Assembly: GCA_024743095.1 (NCBI GenBank)
Contig: JANSXF010000022.1
Span: forward strand, 1-64,000
From: Flavobacteriaceae bacterium
GTDB lineage: Bacteria; Bacteroidota; Bacteroidia; Flavobacteriales; Flavobacteriaceae
Reading direction: 5' to 3'
Length of the DNA stretch: 64,000 nt
The notes under the pieces were generated by a model. It was given only the letters and a program-made list of their open reading frames with translations, was not told where the DNA came from and searched no databases. Shown piece after piece: positions 48,263 to 56,712 of the stretch. The first letter of the stretch is position 1. Each line of letters starts with the position of its first letter. Position numbers and translations under genes: made by a program.

Positions 48263-48922
48263 AAAAACAATATGCTGTGGAATACTGGCCGTGTAATCCT
48301 CGATACGATATTCCATTCCTACCTGAAATTTAATGCCTCCGTCCAACTGCCAGCCCACTTGACCGGAAAATCGCGTATCATATTGTGGGGAATTTTGTTT
48401 GGCAACGCTCAGCAGATTTTCAAAACTTCCCACAAAGTAAGGTTCCCCGGGGTCCAATTTTTCCCCGATCAAGGGAAAATCCATGGCAAAACGGTAGCGG
48501 AACCGATGTATGGTGGACGAATGGGTAATGCGTTGCTCGCTCCTTACCCTATGTCCAAAACGCACGGCAAAGGGTTTGTGGGTGATATTGTATTGCTGTG
48601 TTAGTCGAAGCTCATTTCCATTGTCCTCAAAATTTTTCCTGAACCTGTATTGAATTCCCAGGGCAATACTTTGATTGTCCCTCGTTTTTAGGGTAGAAAA
48701 GTGCGCAATGTCCACTTGCCTGACCCTTAGCAAAATTTCTTCGTCATCGAAAATGTAGTTTCGGTTTGCGACTGAAAAATTATGGGAGTATGTCCCCGTA
48801 ATCTTATAGCTGGCCGCAACTTGGGGCTGCCAATAACCGGTCAAGTTCTCTTGGGCACGTATTGTGATAAAGAAAATAAAAAATAGTATAAAGAACAGCC
48901 ACTTAGTAGAGCACATGGTCAT
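48233..48922 (-). CDS. DUF2490 outer-membrane protein
   Basis: A 229-residue exported protein with a signal peptide (about 5-24) and a beta-barrel look: repeated amphipathic strands such as LTGYWQPQVAASYKI, FKNFEDNGNEL-type turns and a C-terminal hydrophobic strand. It matches DUF2490, small barrels of unknown function in Bacteroidota. It overlaps the upstream gene by 20 bases (14 if the second ATG is used), showing coupling, and overlaps aat by 30 bases at the 3' end. Confidence 0.78.
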   Translation of the reverse strand: MTMCSTKWLFFILFFIFFITIRAQENLTGYWQPQVAASYKITGTYSHNFSVANRNYIFDDEEILLRVRQVDIAHFSTLKTRDNQSIALGIQYRFRKNFEDNGNELRLTQQYNITHKPFAVRFGHRVRSEQRITHSSTIHRFRYRFAMDFPLIGEKLDPGEPYFVGSFENLLSVAKQNSPQYDTRFSGQVGWQLDGGIKFQVGMEYRIEDYTASIPQHIVFLLTSAQISL

Positions 48923-49484
48923 AGCTTGGAGGGAAAACTTTTCGTAAACGTATCAAATGTCCTTCAGAATCGAACAGGCCTTCATACTCTTGAAAACCAT
49001 TTTTTTCCTTGGTTGAAAATATAAGTTCGTAGTTTACCTCGGGCAGGATCAAGTTTTGAAATGCATTGTGCAAGGTTTTTTCAACGGATTTTTTATCGGG
49101 CAATGGGTATTGCTGTTGAATTTTTTTCACTCTGTGTTTGCCGTGTTTTTCATCCAGATAAAATTGGATGGTGCCCCACGCATCGTTCGGAATGTCCCTT
49201 TCTTTTATCTTAAATTCCACATCTTCCAGTCTTCCTTGTTCATCGAACTCAACGCTGTAGTGCAATCGCCCTTTTTTAAACTTGGCTTCGTAGCTTTTCT
49301 TAGTGCTGTCCGTTTCCTGATAAAAACGGACGTGCTTTGCATCTTTCAAGTAATCCTCGATCAACAGATAAGCACTGTTCGGAAAATCGGCCTTATCTAT
49401 TTTGGATTCCCGTTCATACTTGTGCTGTGCCGATGCGATCTGAGCGATCCCAAGCATAAAAATGAGGGTGTATTTAAACTTCAT
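48903..49484 (-). CDS. Exported protein of unknown function
   Basis: A 193-residue protein with a signal peptide (MKFKYTLIFMLGIAQIASA). Two repeated units, each strand-rich with a KHVRFYQETD...EAKFKKGRLHYSVEFDEQGRL type pattern, suggest a PepSY-like or BLIP-like fold, as in small periplasmic proteins. No catalytic residues stand out. It overlaps both neighbours (tag by 11 bases, DUF2490 gene by 20), so all three are one operon. Confidence 0.75.
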   Translation of the reverse strand: MKFKYTLIFMLGIAQIASAQHKYERESKIDKADFPNSAYLLIEDYLKDAKHVRFYQETDSTKKSYEAKFKKGRLHYSVEFDEQGRLEDVEFKIKERDIPNDAWGTIQFYLDEKHGKHRVKKIQQQYPLPDKKSVEKTLHNAFQNLILPEVNYELIFSTKEKNGFQEYEGLFDSEGHLIRLRKVFPPSYDHVLY

Positions 49485-50037
49485 GGTATCTAAAACAGTT
49501 TACTTCGTGGTCGTTCACCATGCCCGTGGCCTGCATATGGGCATAAATTACCGTACTACCCACAAACTTGAAGCCGCGCTTTTTTAAATCTTTGCTGATA
49601 GTATCCGATAATTCGGTCGTTGCCGGAGCATTTTTGTAGTTTTTCAACTCGTTTTTAATGGGCTTGTGGTCTGTAAATCCCCAAATGTATTCGCTGAAGC
49701 TGCCAAATTCTTTTTGGACTTCCATGAAGGCAATGGCGTTGGTGACCGTAGCATTCACTTTTAGTTTATTTCTGACGATTCCCGGGTCCTGTAGCAAGGT
49801 ATCAATCCTAGCTTGATTGTATTTTGCAATCTTTTTATAGTCAAAATGGTCAAAGGCCTGTCTAAAATTTTCACGTTTTCTTAATATGGTTATCCAGCTC
49901 AGGCCCGCCTGGAAGGTCTCCAGAATCAAGAATTCGAAAAGGGTTTCGTCGTCTTTTACAGGAACGCCCCATTCCTCGTCATGATAGGCTTCATAAAGGG
50001 TATCCCCTTCGCACCACCCACATCTATGTTTGTCCAT
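49474..50037 (-). CDS. tag: DNA-3-methyladenine glycosylase I
   Basis: A 187-residue repair enzyme that removes 3-methyladenine from DNA. The signature RCGWCEGDTLYEAYHDEEWGVP opens the protein, with the zinc-ligand cysteine; LFEFLILETFQAGLSWITIL and a C-terminal ATGMVNDHEVNCF supply the other ligands and substrate pocket. Length is normal. It is the first gene of a three-gene operon whose other products are exported, an unexpected mix. Confidence 0.96.
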   Translation of the reverse strand: MDKHRCGWCEGDTLYEAYHDEEWGVPVKDDETLFEFLILETFQAGLSWITILRKRENFRQAFDHFDYKKIAKYNQARIDTLLQDPGIVRNKLKVNATVTNAIAFMEVQKEFGSFSEYIWGFTDHKPIKNELKNYKNAPATTELSDTISKDLKKRGFKFVGSTVIYAHMQATGMVNDHEVNCFRYHEV

Positions 50038-50105
50038 AACAGTGATTTTTCAGTAAAAATAAGGAAAATAAGAAATCGTTAAGTGCAAGTTAAAGTGATG
50101 TATGT

Positions 50106-50128
50106 TAATAGTGATGCTATTATTTTTG
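50106..50128 (+). promoter_or_regulatory. -7 element and candidate TetR operator
   Basis: TATTTTTG (50121-50128) matches TAnnTTTG, 28 bases before the tetR ATG. TAATAG (50106-50111) and CTATTA (50117-50122) form an inverted repeat with a 5-base spacer that overlaps the -7 element by two bases, a good place for autorepression. Confidence 0.5.
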
Positions 50129-50156
50129 CGAGACTTTGTTTTAAAAATGGGATAGA

Positions 50157-50843
50157 ATGGACATTTTATTACAATCTGTGAAACTGGAAATGGATGAAAA
50201 ACTTTACGTAAAAGACCCTGAATCTTCGGATTTGGGGAAGAAAATCGTGGAGCAGAGTATATTGTTGGTCGATGAAATAGGTTTCGAATCCTTTACATTT
50301 AAGAAGTTGGGTGTTAGAATACGCTCAAACGAAAGTTCGATTTACCGATATTTTGAAAACAAGCACAAGTTATTGCTTTATCTGGCCTCTTGGTATTGGG
50401 GTTGGGTGGAGTACAAGATGGTTTTTTCTACCAATGCAATTTCCGATCCGGTCAAGAAATTGGCCGTTTCTATTGAGGTGTTGACACGGACCGTTGAGGA
50501 AGATTCTTCATTTTCCCATATTAACGAAGTGGTGCTCAACAAAATCATCATCAACGAATACTCAAAATCCTACCTTGTAAAGGAAATGAACAATGATGGA
50601 ACGGAAGGGAGCTTTATCATTTGTAAAAGATTAGTGGCCCGCCTTAGCAAAATGATTTCGGACGTAGATGGTAATTATGAATTTCCGACCAGTCTTGCAA
50701 GTAATGTGCTTGAAGGGTCGCTACATCAAAATTTTTTAAAATCCCATTTCCCATCCCTTACAAATTGTAGTGAAGAGGTAACCCCCACCGCATTTTTTTC
50801 GGATCTTATTTTCCGTACACTAAACCAAAAAGTACATGGCTAA
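50157..50843 (+). CDS. TetR/AcrR family regulator
   Basis: A 228-residue regulator. The N-terminal HTH is KIVEQSILLVDEIGFESFTFKKLGVRIRS followed by NESSIYRYFENKHKLLLYL, the standard TetR layout, with some 20 residues before it. The C-terminal ligand domain is mainly helical. It leads an operon with an ABC protein (8-base overlap), an HlyD-type adaptor and a TolC-type channel. The likely role is ligand-responsive repression of that operon, acting at the palindrome over its promoter. Confidence 0.88.
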   Translation: MDILLQSVKLEMDEKLYVKDPESSDLGKKIVEQSILLVDEIGFESFTFKKLGVRIRSNESSIYRYFENKHKLLLYLASWYWGWVEYKMVFSTNAISDPVKKLAVSIEVLTRTVEEDSSFSHINEVVLNKIIINEYSKSYLVKEMNNDGTEGSFIICKRLVARLSKMISDVDGNYEFPTSLASNVLEGSLHQNFLKSHFPSLTNCSEEVTPTAFFSDLIFRTLNQKVHG

Positions 50844-52503
50844 AAAAACATTCTCTGCTTGGCAGCGGCTTACCGGTTTGCTTGCCTTGGATAAAAAGGA
50901 CATTGCTCAAATTTTTTACTACGCTATTTTTGCGGGTTTGGTGAATCTCTCCCTCCCTTTGGGAATACAGGCCATTATCAACCTAATTCAGGGGGCAAGG
51001 GTAAGTACCTCTTGGATTGTACTCGTGGTCTTGGTTACCATGGGGGTCGCATTTGTAGGGGTCCTGCAGCTTATGCAGATAAGGATCATAGAGAATTTGC
51101 AGCAGAAAATCTTTACCAGATCGTCTTTTGAGTTTGCCTACCGTTTTCCAAAAATAAAAATGAGCGAACTTCGATATTATTACCCTCCGGAGTTGGCCAA
51201 CCGTTTTTTTGATACCCTTACAGTGCAAAAATCCCTGTCCAAAATATTGATTGATTTTCCTGCAGCACTGCTTCAGATAGTTTTCGGGCTTTTGTTGCTG
51301 TCCTTTTATCATCCCTTTTTTATTATATACGGGCTGTTATTGTTGGTGCTCATTTACATTGTGTTCAAGTTTACCGCACAAAGGGGATTGGACACCAGTT
51401 TGGAAGAGTCAAAAATCAAATACAAAGTGGCACATTGGGTGCAAGAAATTGCCCGTTCCATTATCAGTTTCAAACTCTCTGGAAAGACTTCCCATGCCCT
51501 TGATAAGAACGATACTTTGGTCGATGATTATTTGGATGCAAGGGAAAGCCACTTTAGAGTGTTGGTATTGCAATTCATCCAAATGATCGGTTTCAAGGTT
51601 TTGGTCACCGCAGGATTACTTTTGATAGGAGGGCTCTTGGTGTTGGAACAACAAATGAACATTGGTCAGTTTGTGGCCGCGGAAATCATCATTCTGTTGG
51701 TAATAAGCTCAGTTGAAAAATTGATATTGGGCCTCGAGACGTTTTATGATTTGTTGACTTCATTGGAAAAAATGGGACAGGTAGTGGACAAAGAGCTGGA
51801 ATCCCAAAACGGGGAAACACCCTTCAAAGACAATGAGGGGCTCACCGTGGAACTAGAGGATGTGGTCTACAAAGTTCCCGGACTGGATAAGAAAATCATA
51901 GATCATCTGACACTTGCCATAAAACCGGACACCAAATTGTTGATACAGGGCAAGAGCGGATCGGGAAGGTCAACATTGCTCAGGATGATCGCAGGTATTC
52001 TAGAACCGGACGAGGGGAAGATATACGTGAACAATGTGGCGCTCAAAGGAATCAAATTAAGTAAGTATCGATCATACTTGGGCCATTCGCTAACAGAGGA
52101 ATATCCCTTTGAGGGAACCTTGTTGGACAACATTACTTTCGGGAACAAGGACATTTCCATGGAAGATGTGTACTGGGCCTTGGAGAAAGTAAGTCTTTCG
52201 GAATTTGTGAAAGAGCAGCCGCAGGGGCTCAAAACCATTTTGTATCCCGAAGGGAAAAAGATTCCTGATTTTATTTCCAGAAAGATCGTTCTGGCCCGAA
52301 GCATAGTAACCCGCCCCAAATTAATGGTGCTCAAGGATCCATTGGAGCAATACGATGAGGAGGAAACAGAAAGGATGATGGATTTCTTAACAGATCCGGC
52401 CAACGGATGGGCCTTGGTCGTTGTGAGCGAGAATCCCAAATGGGCAAAACGCTGCAATCAAGTGATCCGTATGGAAAAAGGTAGATTGATCAACGTAAAT
52501 TAA
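50836..52503 (+). CDS. ABC exporter with degenerate ATPase motifs
   Basis: A 555-residue fusion of a six-helix exporter domain (about 20-300) and a nucleotide-binding domain (about 335-555), as in type I secretion and lipid exporters. All ATPase motifs are altered. Walker A is GKSGSGRST with Arg378 for Lys. The Q-loop Gln is missing (YLGHS). IPDFI (476-480) stands where LSGGQ should be. Walker B ends LKDP, with Lys500 for Asp and Asp501 for the catalytic Glu. The H-loop His is Glu532 (VVSENP). The fold and length are intact, so it is a pseudo-ATPase rather than a decayed gene. No C39 peptidase domain is present. Confidence 0.9.
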   Translation: MAKKTFSAWQRLTGLLALDKKDIAQIFYYAIFAGLVNLSLPLGIQAIINLIQGARVSTSWIVLVVLVTMGVAFVGVLQLMQIRIIENLQQKIFTRSSFEFAYRFPKIKMSELRYYYPPELANRFFDTLTVQKSLSKILIDFPAALLQIVFGLLLLSFYHPFFIIYGLLLLVLIYIVFKFTAQRGLDTSLEESKIKYKVAHWVQEIARSIISFKLSGKTSHALDKNDTLVDDYLDARESHFRVLVLQFIQMIGFKVLVTAGLLLIGGLLVLEQQMNIGQFVAAEIIILLVISSVEKLILGLETFYDLLTSLEKMGQVVDKELESQNGETPFKDNEGLTVELEDVVYKVPGLDKKIIDHLTLAIKPDTKLLIQGKSGSGRSTLLRMIAGILEPDEGKIYVNNVALKGIKLSKYRSYLGHSLTEEYPFEGTLLDNITFGNKDISMEDVYWALEKVSLSEFVKEQPQGLKTILYPEGKKIPDFISRKIVLARSIVTRPKLMVLKDPLEQYDEEETERMMDFLTDPANGWALVVVSENPKWAKRCNQVIRMEKGRLINVN

Positions 52504-52508
52504 AGTTC

Positions 52509-53864
52509 ATGCTGAATATTTCTTCAAATAATAAACTGAACGAAAAGGTGGACCTGACCGGCTACGAAGCAGGTAAAAAAGTGTTCCATAAAAGACATTA
52601 CAAGCAGTTTAACCGTTTCTTGGCATCCTTTTCCATTATTGCAGTTTTTATGATGTTTCTGCCTTGGACACAGAATATTTCGGGCAGGGGGTATTTAACC
52701 ACCCTCACTCCAGATCAGCGACCACAAACGGTTCAGTCCCCAATACCCGGCAGGATTGAAAAATGGTATGTCAGAGAAGGCCAGTATGTGGAAAAGGGAG
52801 ATACCATTTTGCATATTTCCGAGGTAAAGAGCGAATACTTTGACCCGGATTTGATAGAACGGACGGGCAAACAGATCAAGGCCAAGTCCATGTCCGTAAC
52901 ATCCTATCAGGAAAAGGTCAAAGCCCTGAACCAACAGATAAGGGCCTTGAACCAAGAACTTGGTCTAAAGTTGGAACAGGCCAGAAATAAATTAATGCAG
53001 TCAAAGTTAAAGGTAAAGAGCGACAGTATTGATCTAGAAGCTGCCAAGACCAATATATCTATTGCCCAGAGACAGTACGATCGGGTGAAAAAACTGCAAG
53101 ATGAAGGGTTAAAAGCTGTTACAGATCTAGAGGAAAAACGGTTAAAATTGCAGGAGACACAGGCCAAACTTATCAGTCAGGAGAATAAATTGTTGGCCAG
53201 CAAAAATGATGTGATCAATGCCCAAGTGGAAATCAATAGGGTACAGGCGGAATACACCGATAAAATATCAAAAGCACAAAGTGATCTTTATACCGCCCAA
53301 TCCAATCAATTTGATTCTGAGGCGCAGGTGACAAAGCTGGAAAACCAGTATACCAATTATGAAATGAGGAACAATATGCTTTTTATAAGAGCACCTCAAA
53401 ACGGATATATCACCAAGGCCATCCAATCAGGAATTGGCGAGACTTTTAAAGAAGGGGCCCAGTTGGTCGGTATAATGCCTTCGGATTATGATATAGCCGT
53501 GGAAACATATGTGGACCCCATCGACCTTCCCTTGATCCATGTGGATGAAAAAGTGAGGATCCAATTCGATGGCTGGCCTGCCATTGTATTCAGTGGTTGG
53601 CCCAATGTTTCGTATGGTACCTTTGGTGGCAAAGTCGTCGCCATAGAGAACTTTATCAGTCCCAATGGGAAGTATCGTGTATTGCTTGCTCCAGACGACG
53701 AAGAGGCTTCATGGCCCAAGGATATCCGTGTAGGTTCGGGAGCAAGTACCATGGCCCTGTTGGAAGATGTTCCCATTTGGTATGAGTTGTGGAGGCAGTT
53801 AAATGGCTTCCCGCCAAATTATTATCAACCTCAAAATACGACTGCAGATGCCGCAAAGAAATAG
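52509..53864 (+). CDS. HlyD-type membrane fusion protein
   Basis: A 451-residue periplasmic adaptor with one N-terminal membrane helix (about 38-57). A split biotinyl-lipoyl-like domain (RPQTVQSPIPGRIEKWYVREGQYVEKGDTIL) brackets a long coiled-coil hairpin (about 125-275). A beta-barrel domain follows (VRIQFDGWPAIVFSGWPN and GGKVVAIENFISPNGKYRVLL). It should bridge the inner-membrane ABC protein and the TolC-type channel. It starts five bases after the ABC gene and overlaps the next gene by 17 bases. Confidence 0.92.
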   Translation: MLNISSNNKLNEKVDLTGYEAGKKVFHKRHYKQFNRFLASFSIIAVFMMFLPWTQNISGRGYLTTLTPDQRPQTVQSPIPGRIEKWYVREGQYVEKGDTILHISEVKSEYFDPDLIERTGKQIKAKSMSVTSYQEKVKALNQQIRALNQELGLKLEQARNKLMQSKLKVKSDSIDLEAAKTNISIAQRQYDRVKKLQDEGLKAVTDLEEKRLKLQETQAKLISQENKLLASKNDVINAQVEINRVQAEYTDKISKAQSDLYTAQSNQFDSEAQVTKLENQYTNYEMRNNMLFIRAPQNGYITKAIQSGIGETFKEGAQLVGIMPSDYDIAVETYVDPIDLPLIHVDEKVRIQFDGWPAIVFSGWPNVSYGTFGGKVVAIENFISPNGKYRVLLAPDDEEASWPKDIRVGSGASTMALLEDVPIWYELWRQLNGFPPNYYQPQNTTADAAKK

Positions 53865-55263
53865 AAGATTACTGTTATACTGTACCCTCTTTTTCTTTAA
53901 CGTCAGCTTTTTTCATGCTCAGCAGGATTCTTTGGTGCTGGGGTTTAAAGAGTATTTGGGTTATGTAAAAAAGTATCATCCTGTGGCAAAACAGGCCCAA
54001 TTGAACATTGCAATAGGGCAGGCCAACCTTATGAAGGCCCGAGGAGGTTTTGATCCCAAGGTCGAGGTGGATTACGATACCAAGGAATTTAGCGGAACCG
54101 AGTATTGGGACAGATTGAATGCCACATTCAAAATACCCACTTGGTTCGGGATAGAGCTCAAAGGGAATTTTCAACAGAATGAGGGGTATTACCTGAATCC
54201 TGATGAAACCTTGCCAGAAGATGGTCTGTACAGTGCCGGGGTATCCATGTCGGTTTTACAAGGGTTTTGGATCAACGAACGTATGGCCACGCTCAGAAAA
54301 GCAAAGCTTTTTAGGGAGCAGACCCAAGCGGACCAAGACCTTCAGGTAAACCAAGTGCTCTACAATGCTTCCCTGGCCTATTTTGATTGGTTAAGATCCT
54401 ACAGGGATGCTGAGGTGTACAAGGATTTTTTGGAGAATGCGGAGATACGTTTTCAAGGGATAAAGGAGAGTGCCTTGGCCGGCGATATTGCAATGATAGA
54501 TACCGTTGAGGCAAAAATTGCCGTCCGAAACCGGGATTTGGGATATCAACAGGCAAAGGTCAACCTCATGAAAAAATCACTGGAGCTCAGCAATTTTTTA
54601 TGGATCGAAGATGTGCCCGTGGAGCTTCAACCCGGTATTGCCCCGAACATGCAACCGGAAATGGATATCAACTCGACCTTGGAGATAGATGGCATACCAT
54701 TGGACAGTTTTAATCTGGAGACGCATCCCAAATTGATTTCATTGGATTATAAAATTGAAGGCTTAAATGTGGACAGACGCCTCAAGGCCAATAAATTGCT
54801 TCCAAAACTCAAGGCCGAATACAATTTTGTGACGGAGACCCCTGAACTGATGAACTCGTTCGTTACCGAAAATTATAAGGCCGGATTGAGCTTTCAGATG
54901 CCGATTTTTCTCAGGAAAGAACGTGGAGATTTAAAATTGGCCAAGTTCAAGCTTCGGGATGCCGAGTATGAAAGGGACAATGCCCAGGTGGAAATACAGA
55001 ACAAGGTCATAGCCATTTACAACGAGCTGGACTCCTTTACCGAACAAAACCAGTTGATAACCGACATTGTAAAAGATTATACGACCATGTTGCGGGCCGA
55101 GGAAAGAAAGTTCAGTTTTGGCGAGAGTTCCTTGTTTTTGATCAATTCACGTGAGAGCAAGCTTATTGACGCCTATCTGAAACAGAATGAGATGCAGAAC
55201 AAGTTTTTCTATACCAAGGCCATGTTGTTCAAGAGTTTGGCCATAAACCCAAAAACATTGTAA
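53848..55263 (+). CDS. TolC-type outer-membrane channel
   Basis: A 471-residue outer-membrane efflux protein; the start MPQRNRRLLLYCTLFFFNVSFFHA gives a signal peptide and overlaps the adaptor gene. Two TolC-like repeats with long helices are seen (LNIAIGQANLMKARGGFDPKVEVDYD in the first, NKVIAIYNELDSFTEQNQLITDIVKDYTTMLRAEERKFSFGESSLFLINSRE in the second). The latter contains the FSFGESSLF family signature. It forms the exit duct of the tripartite system. Confidence 0.9.
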   Translation: MPQRNRRLLLYCTLFFFNVSFFHAQQDSLVLGFKEYLGYVKKYHPVAKQAQLNIAIGQANLMKARGGFDPKVEVDYDTKEFSGTEYWDRLNATFKIPTWFGIELKGNFQQNEGYYLNPDETLPEDGLYSAGVSMSVLQGFWINERMATLRKAKLFREQTQADQDLQVNQVLYNASLAYFDWLRSYRDAEVYKDFLENAEIRFQGIKESALAGDIAMIDTVEAKIAVRNRDLGYQQAKVNLMKKSLELSNFLWIEDVPVELQPGIAPNMQPEMDINSTLEIDGIPLDSFNLETHPKLISLDYKIEGLNVDRRLKANKLLPKLKAEYNFVTETPELMNSFVTENYKAGLSFQMPIFLRKERGDLKLAKFKLRDAEYERDNAQVEIQNKVIAIYNELDSFTEQNQLITDIVKDYTTMLRAEERKFSFGESSLFLINSRESKLIDAYLKQNEMQNKFFYTKAMLFKSLAINPKTL

Positions 55264-55322
55264 GGTTTCGATCCAATGAGCAACCAATGACAAAAGTCAG
55301 CAAACAGCTAAATGCACGGCGC

Positions 55323-55330
55323 TACTTTTG
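55323..55330 (+). promoter_or_regulatory. -7 element for the thioredoxin-like gene
   Basis: TACTTTTG matches TAnnTTTG, 13 bases before the ATG, so the leader is very short. Confidence 0.5.
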
Positions 55331-55343
55331 TAAAAACAGTTTT

Positions 55344-55964
55344 ATGGAAATACTGGAGAAGAATAGATTGGAAATGGTCCAGGAATACATTTCAAAAGCG
55401 ATGGGTTATCCAAGGTATCGTGCGTTGGTCTCCCAATTGGCCTTGGCAGGTGGTTCCACCGGTCCCAATCAATCCGAAATATATGTAAATTACACCAAGT
55501 TGGGGGATAAACGGATGTCGCGCTGGGAAAAGACATTCAAGATTTCCGAAGAGCTCCGGCAAAAACTAAAATCCTACGATAGGGAGTTAGTGTTGCTCGC
55601 ACTTACCGAAAGTTGGTGCGGAGATGCAGCGGCCAGTTTGCCCATTATCGATAAAATTGCCGGGGCGAGCCCGAATATTTCGTTACAGGTGGTATTGCGT
55701 GATGAGAACCTGGATCTTATGGATACTTTCCTTACCAACGGGGCGCGGTCCATTCCCAAAGTCATCATGTTTGATAAGGTCAACAAGGAAATCGTTGGAG
55801 AGTGGGGGCCAAGACCGAGCATTGCGACGCAAATGGTGGAGGACTGCAAAAAAGAGCATGGTAAATTGACCGATGAGTTCAAACAAGAACTGCAACTTTG
55901 GTACAATAAAAATAAGGGACAAAATATTTTGGAAGATATTCTGGAATTACTTGCTCTGGAATAA
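55344..55964 (+). CDS. Thioredoxin-like protein with single active-site cysteine
   Basis: A 206-residue cytoplasmic protein with a thioredoxin fold in its second half. The active-site stretch is LALTESWCGDAAASLPII, so the usual C-x-x-C has become C-G-D-A and the resolving Cys is lost. The TKQ-like cis-proline site appears as GARSIPKVIMFD. I recall this WCGDAA form as common in a Bacteroidota subfamily. A downstream ATG was chosen over 55287, which would add a poor leader. It lies 80 bases after the TolC gene and may have its own promoter. Confidence 0.82.
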   Translation: MEILEKNRLEMVQEYISKAMGYPRYRALVSQLALAGGSTGPNQSEIYVNYTKLGDKRMSRWEKTFKISEELRQKLKSYDRELVLLALTESWCGDAAASLPIIDKIAGASPNISLQVVLRDENLDLMDTFLTNGARSIPKVIMFDKVNKEIVGEWGPRPSIATQMVEDCKKEHGKLTDEFKQELQLWYNKNKGQNILEDILELLALE

Positions 55965-56666
55965 ATAGGTTATCGTTCCGATTTGTGATGCCTTGGAATC
56001 CGGGCTAAAACTGGCCTTTAGTGCATAAGCGATAGCATTGTCCACTAAGCAACCATTACTGGTTCCCGAACTTTTATCGTTGAAGGTGGCCTCGTTGACA
56101 TATCCATTGTCATCCACGGTAATATTGATGACGACCTTACCGCCCTCAATACAAGTATAGATGGGTGGAGGAAGATAATAGGCATTCCGTTCTACCAAGG
56201 AGTAGGAAATCGAGGTGCGTCTATCTTTCAGGTAATTTGTGAACTCTTCTTTCTGGGCATCACGCTCCCCAAGTTTTTCTTTTTTCTCGTCCCGTTGCGC
56301 TTTCAACTGTTTTAGTTGGTCCTCAAAACCTGAGTTATCGGCATATTCCCCAGTCTCGCTGCTCAATGCTCTTTCTTCAATAAGTTCCTCAAGGGTCTTT
56401 AAAGGTTCGGGATTTCCAACACTGGGCTTTGCGGTTTCATTGACCGCCATGTGGCTTTTAATGGGGTCGTTGGCGGCTTGCATTTCTTCCAATCGCTCCT
56501 CCTCCTCTTCCAGAAGCTTCTCGATATCCTCATCGGCCAAGCTCATTTCAATGACGTACTCATCCTCTTGTATGCCCCCTAAGTGAATATTGAACAGCAA
56601 TAATACCACTATGGACATAGCGAAGAAAGTGATCAAAAGTGATAACTGGCTCTTGTTTAAGTTCAT
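55947..56666 (-). CDS. Energy transducer TonB-like protein
   Basis: A 239-residue protein with an N-terminal membrane helix (SLLITFFAMSIVVLLLFNIHL). A long, acidic then coiled-coil middle (EDIEKLLEEEEERLEEM, and DEKKEKLGERDAQKEEF) crosses the periplasm. A C-terminal TonB-like domain follows (CIEGGKVVINITVDDNGYVNEATF, then VDNAIAYALKASFSP). It may power TonB-dependent receptors or play a related envelope role. No ExbB/ExbD genes adjoin it. It overlaps the thioredoxin-like gene by 18 bases at the 3' ends and follows truB on the same strand. Confidence 0.8.
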   Translation of the reverse strand: MNLNKSQLSLLITFFAMSIVVLLLFNIHLGGIQEDEYVIEMSLADEDIEKLLEEEEERLEEMQAANDPIKSHMAVNETAKPSVGNPEPLKTLEELIEERALSSETGEYADNSGFEDQLKQLKAQRDEKKEKLGERDAQKEEFTNYLKDRRTSISYSLVERNAYYLPPPIYTCIEGGKVVINITVDDNGYVNEATFNDKSSGTSNGCLVDNAIAYALKASFSPDSKASQIGTITYLFQSK

Positions 56667-56712
56667 GGTTTAACTATAACCGCTTTTTTGTAAAATTATT
56701 TTATCCCAACAT

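Noticed and set aside
50836-52503. Treating the ABC gene as a pseudogene.
   Set aside because: The frame is intact at full length, membrane domain and fold are well kept, and partner genes overlap or adjoin in operon style; a decaying gene would show stops or frameshifts.
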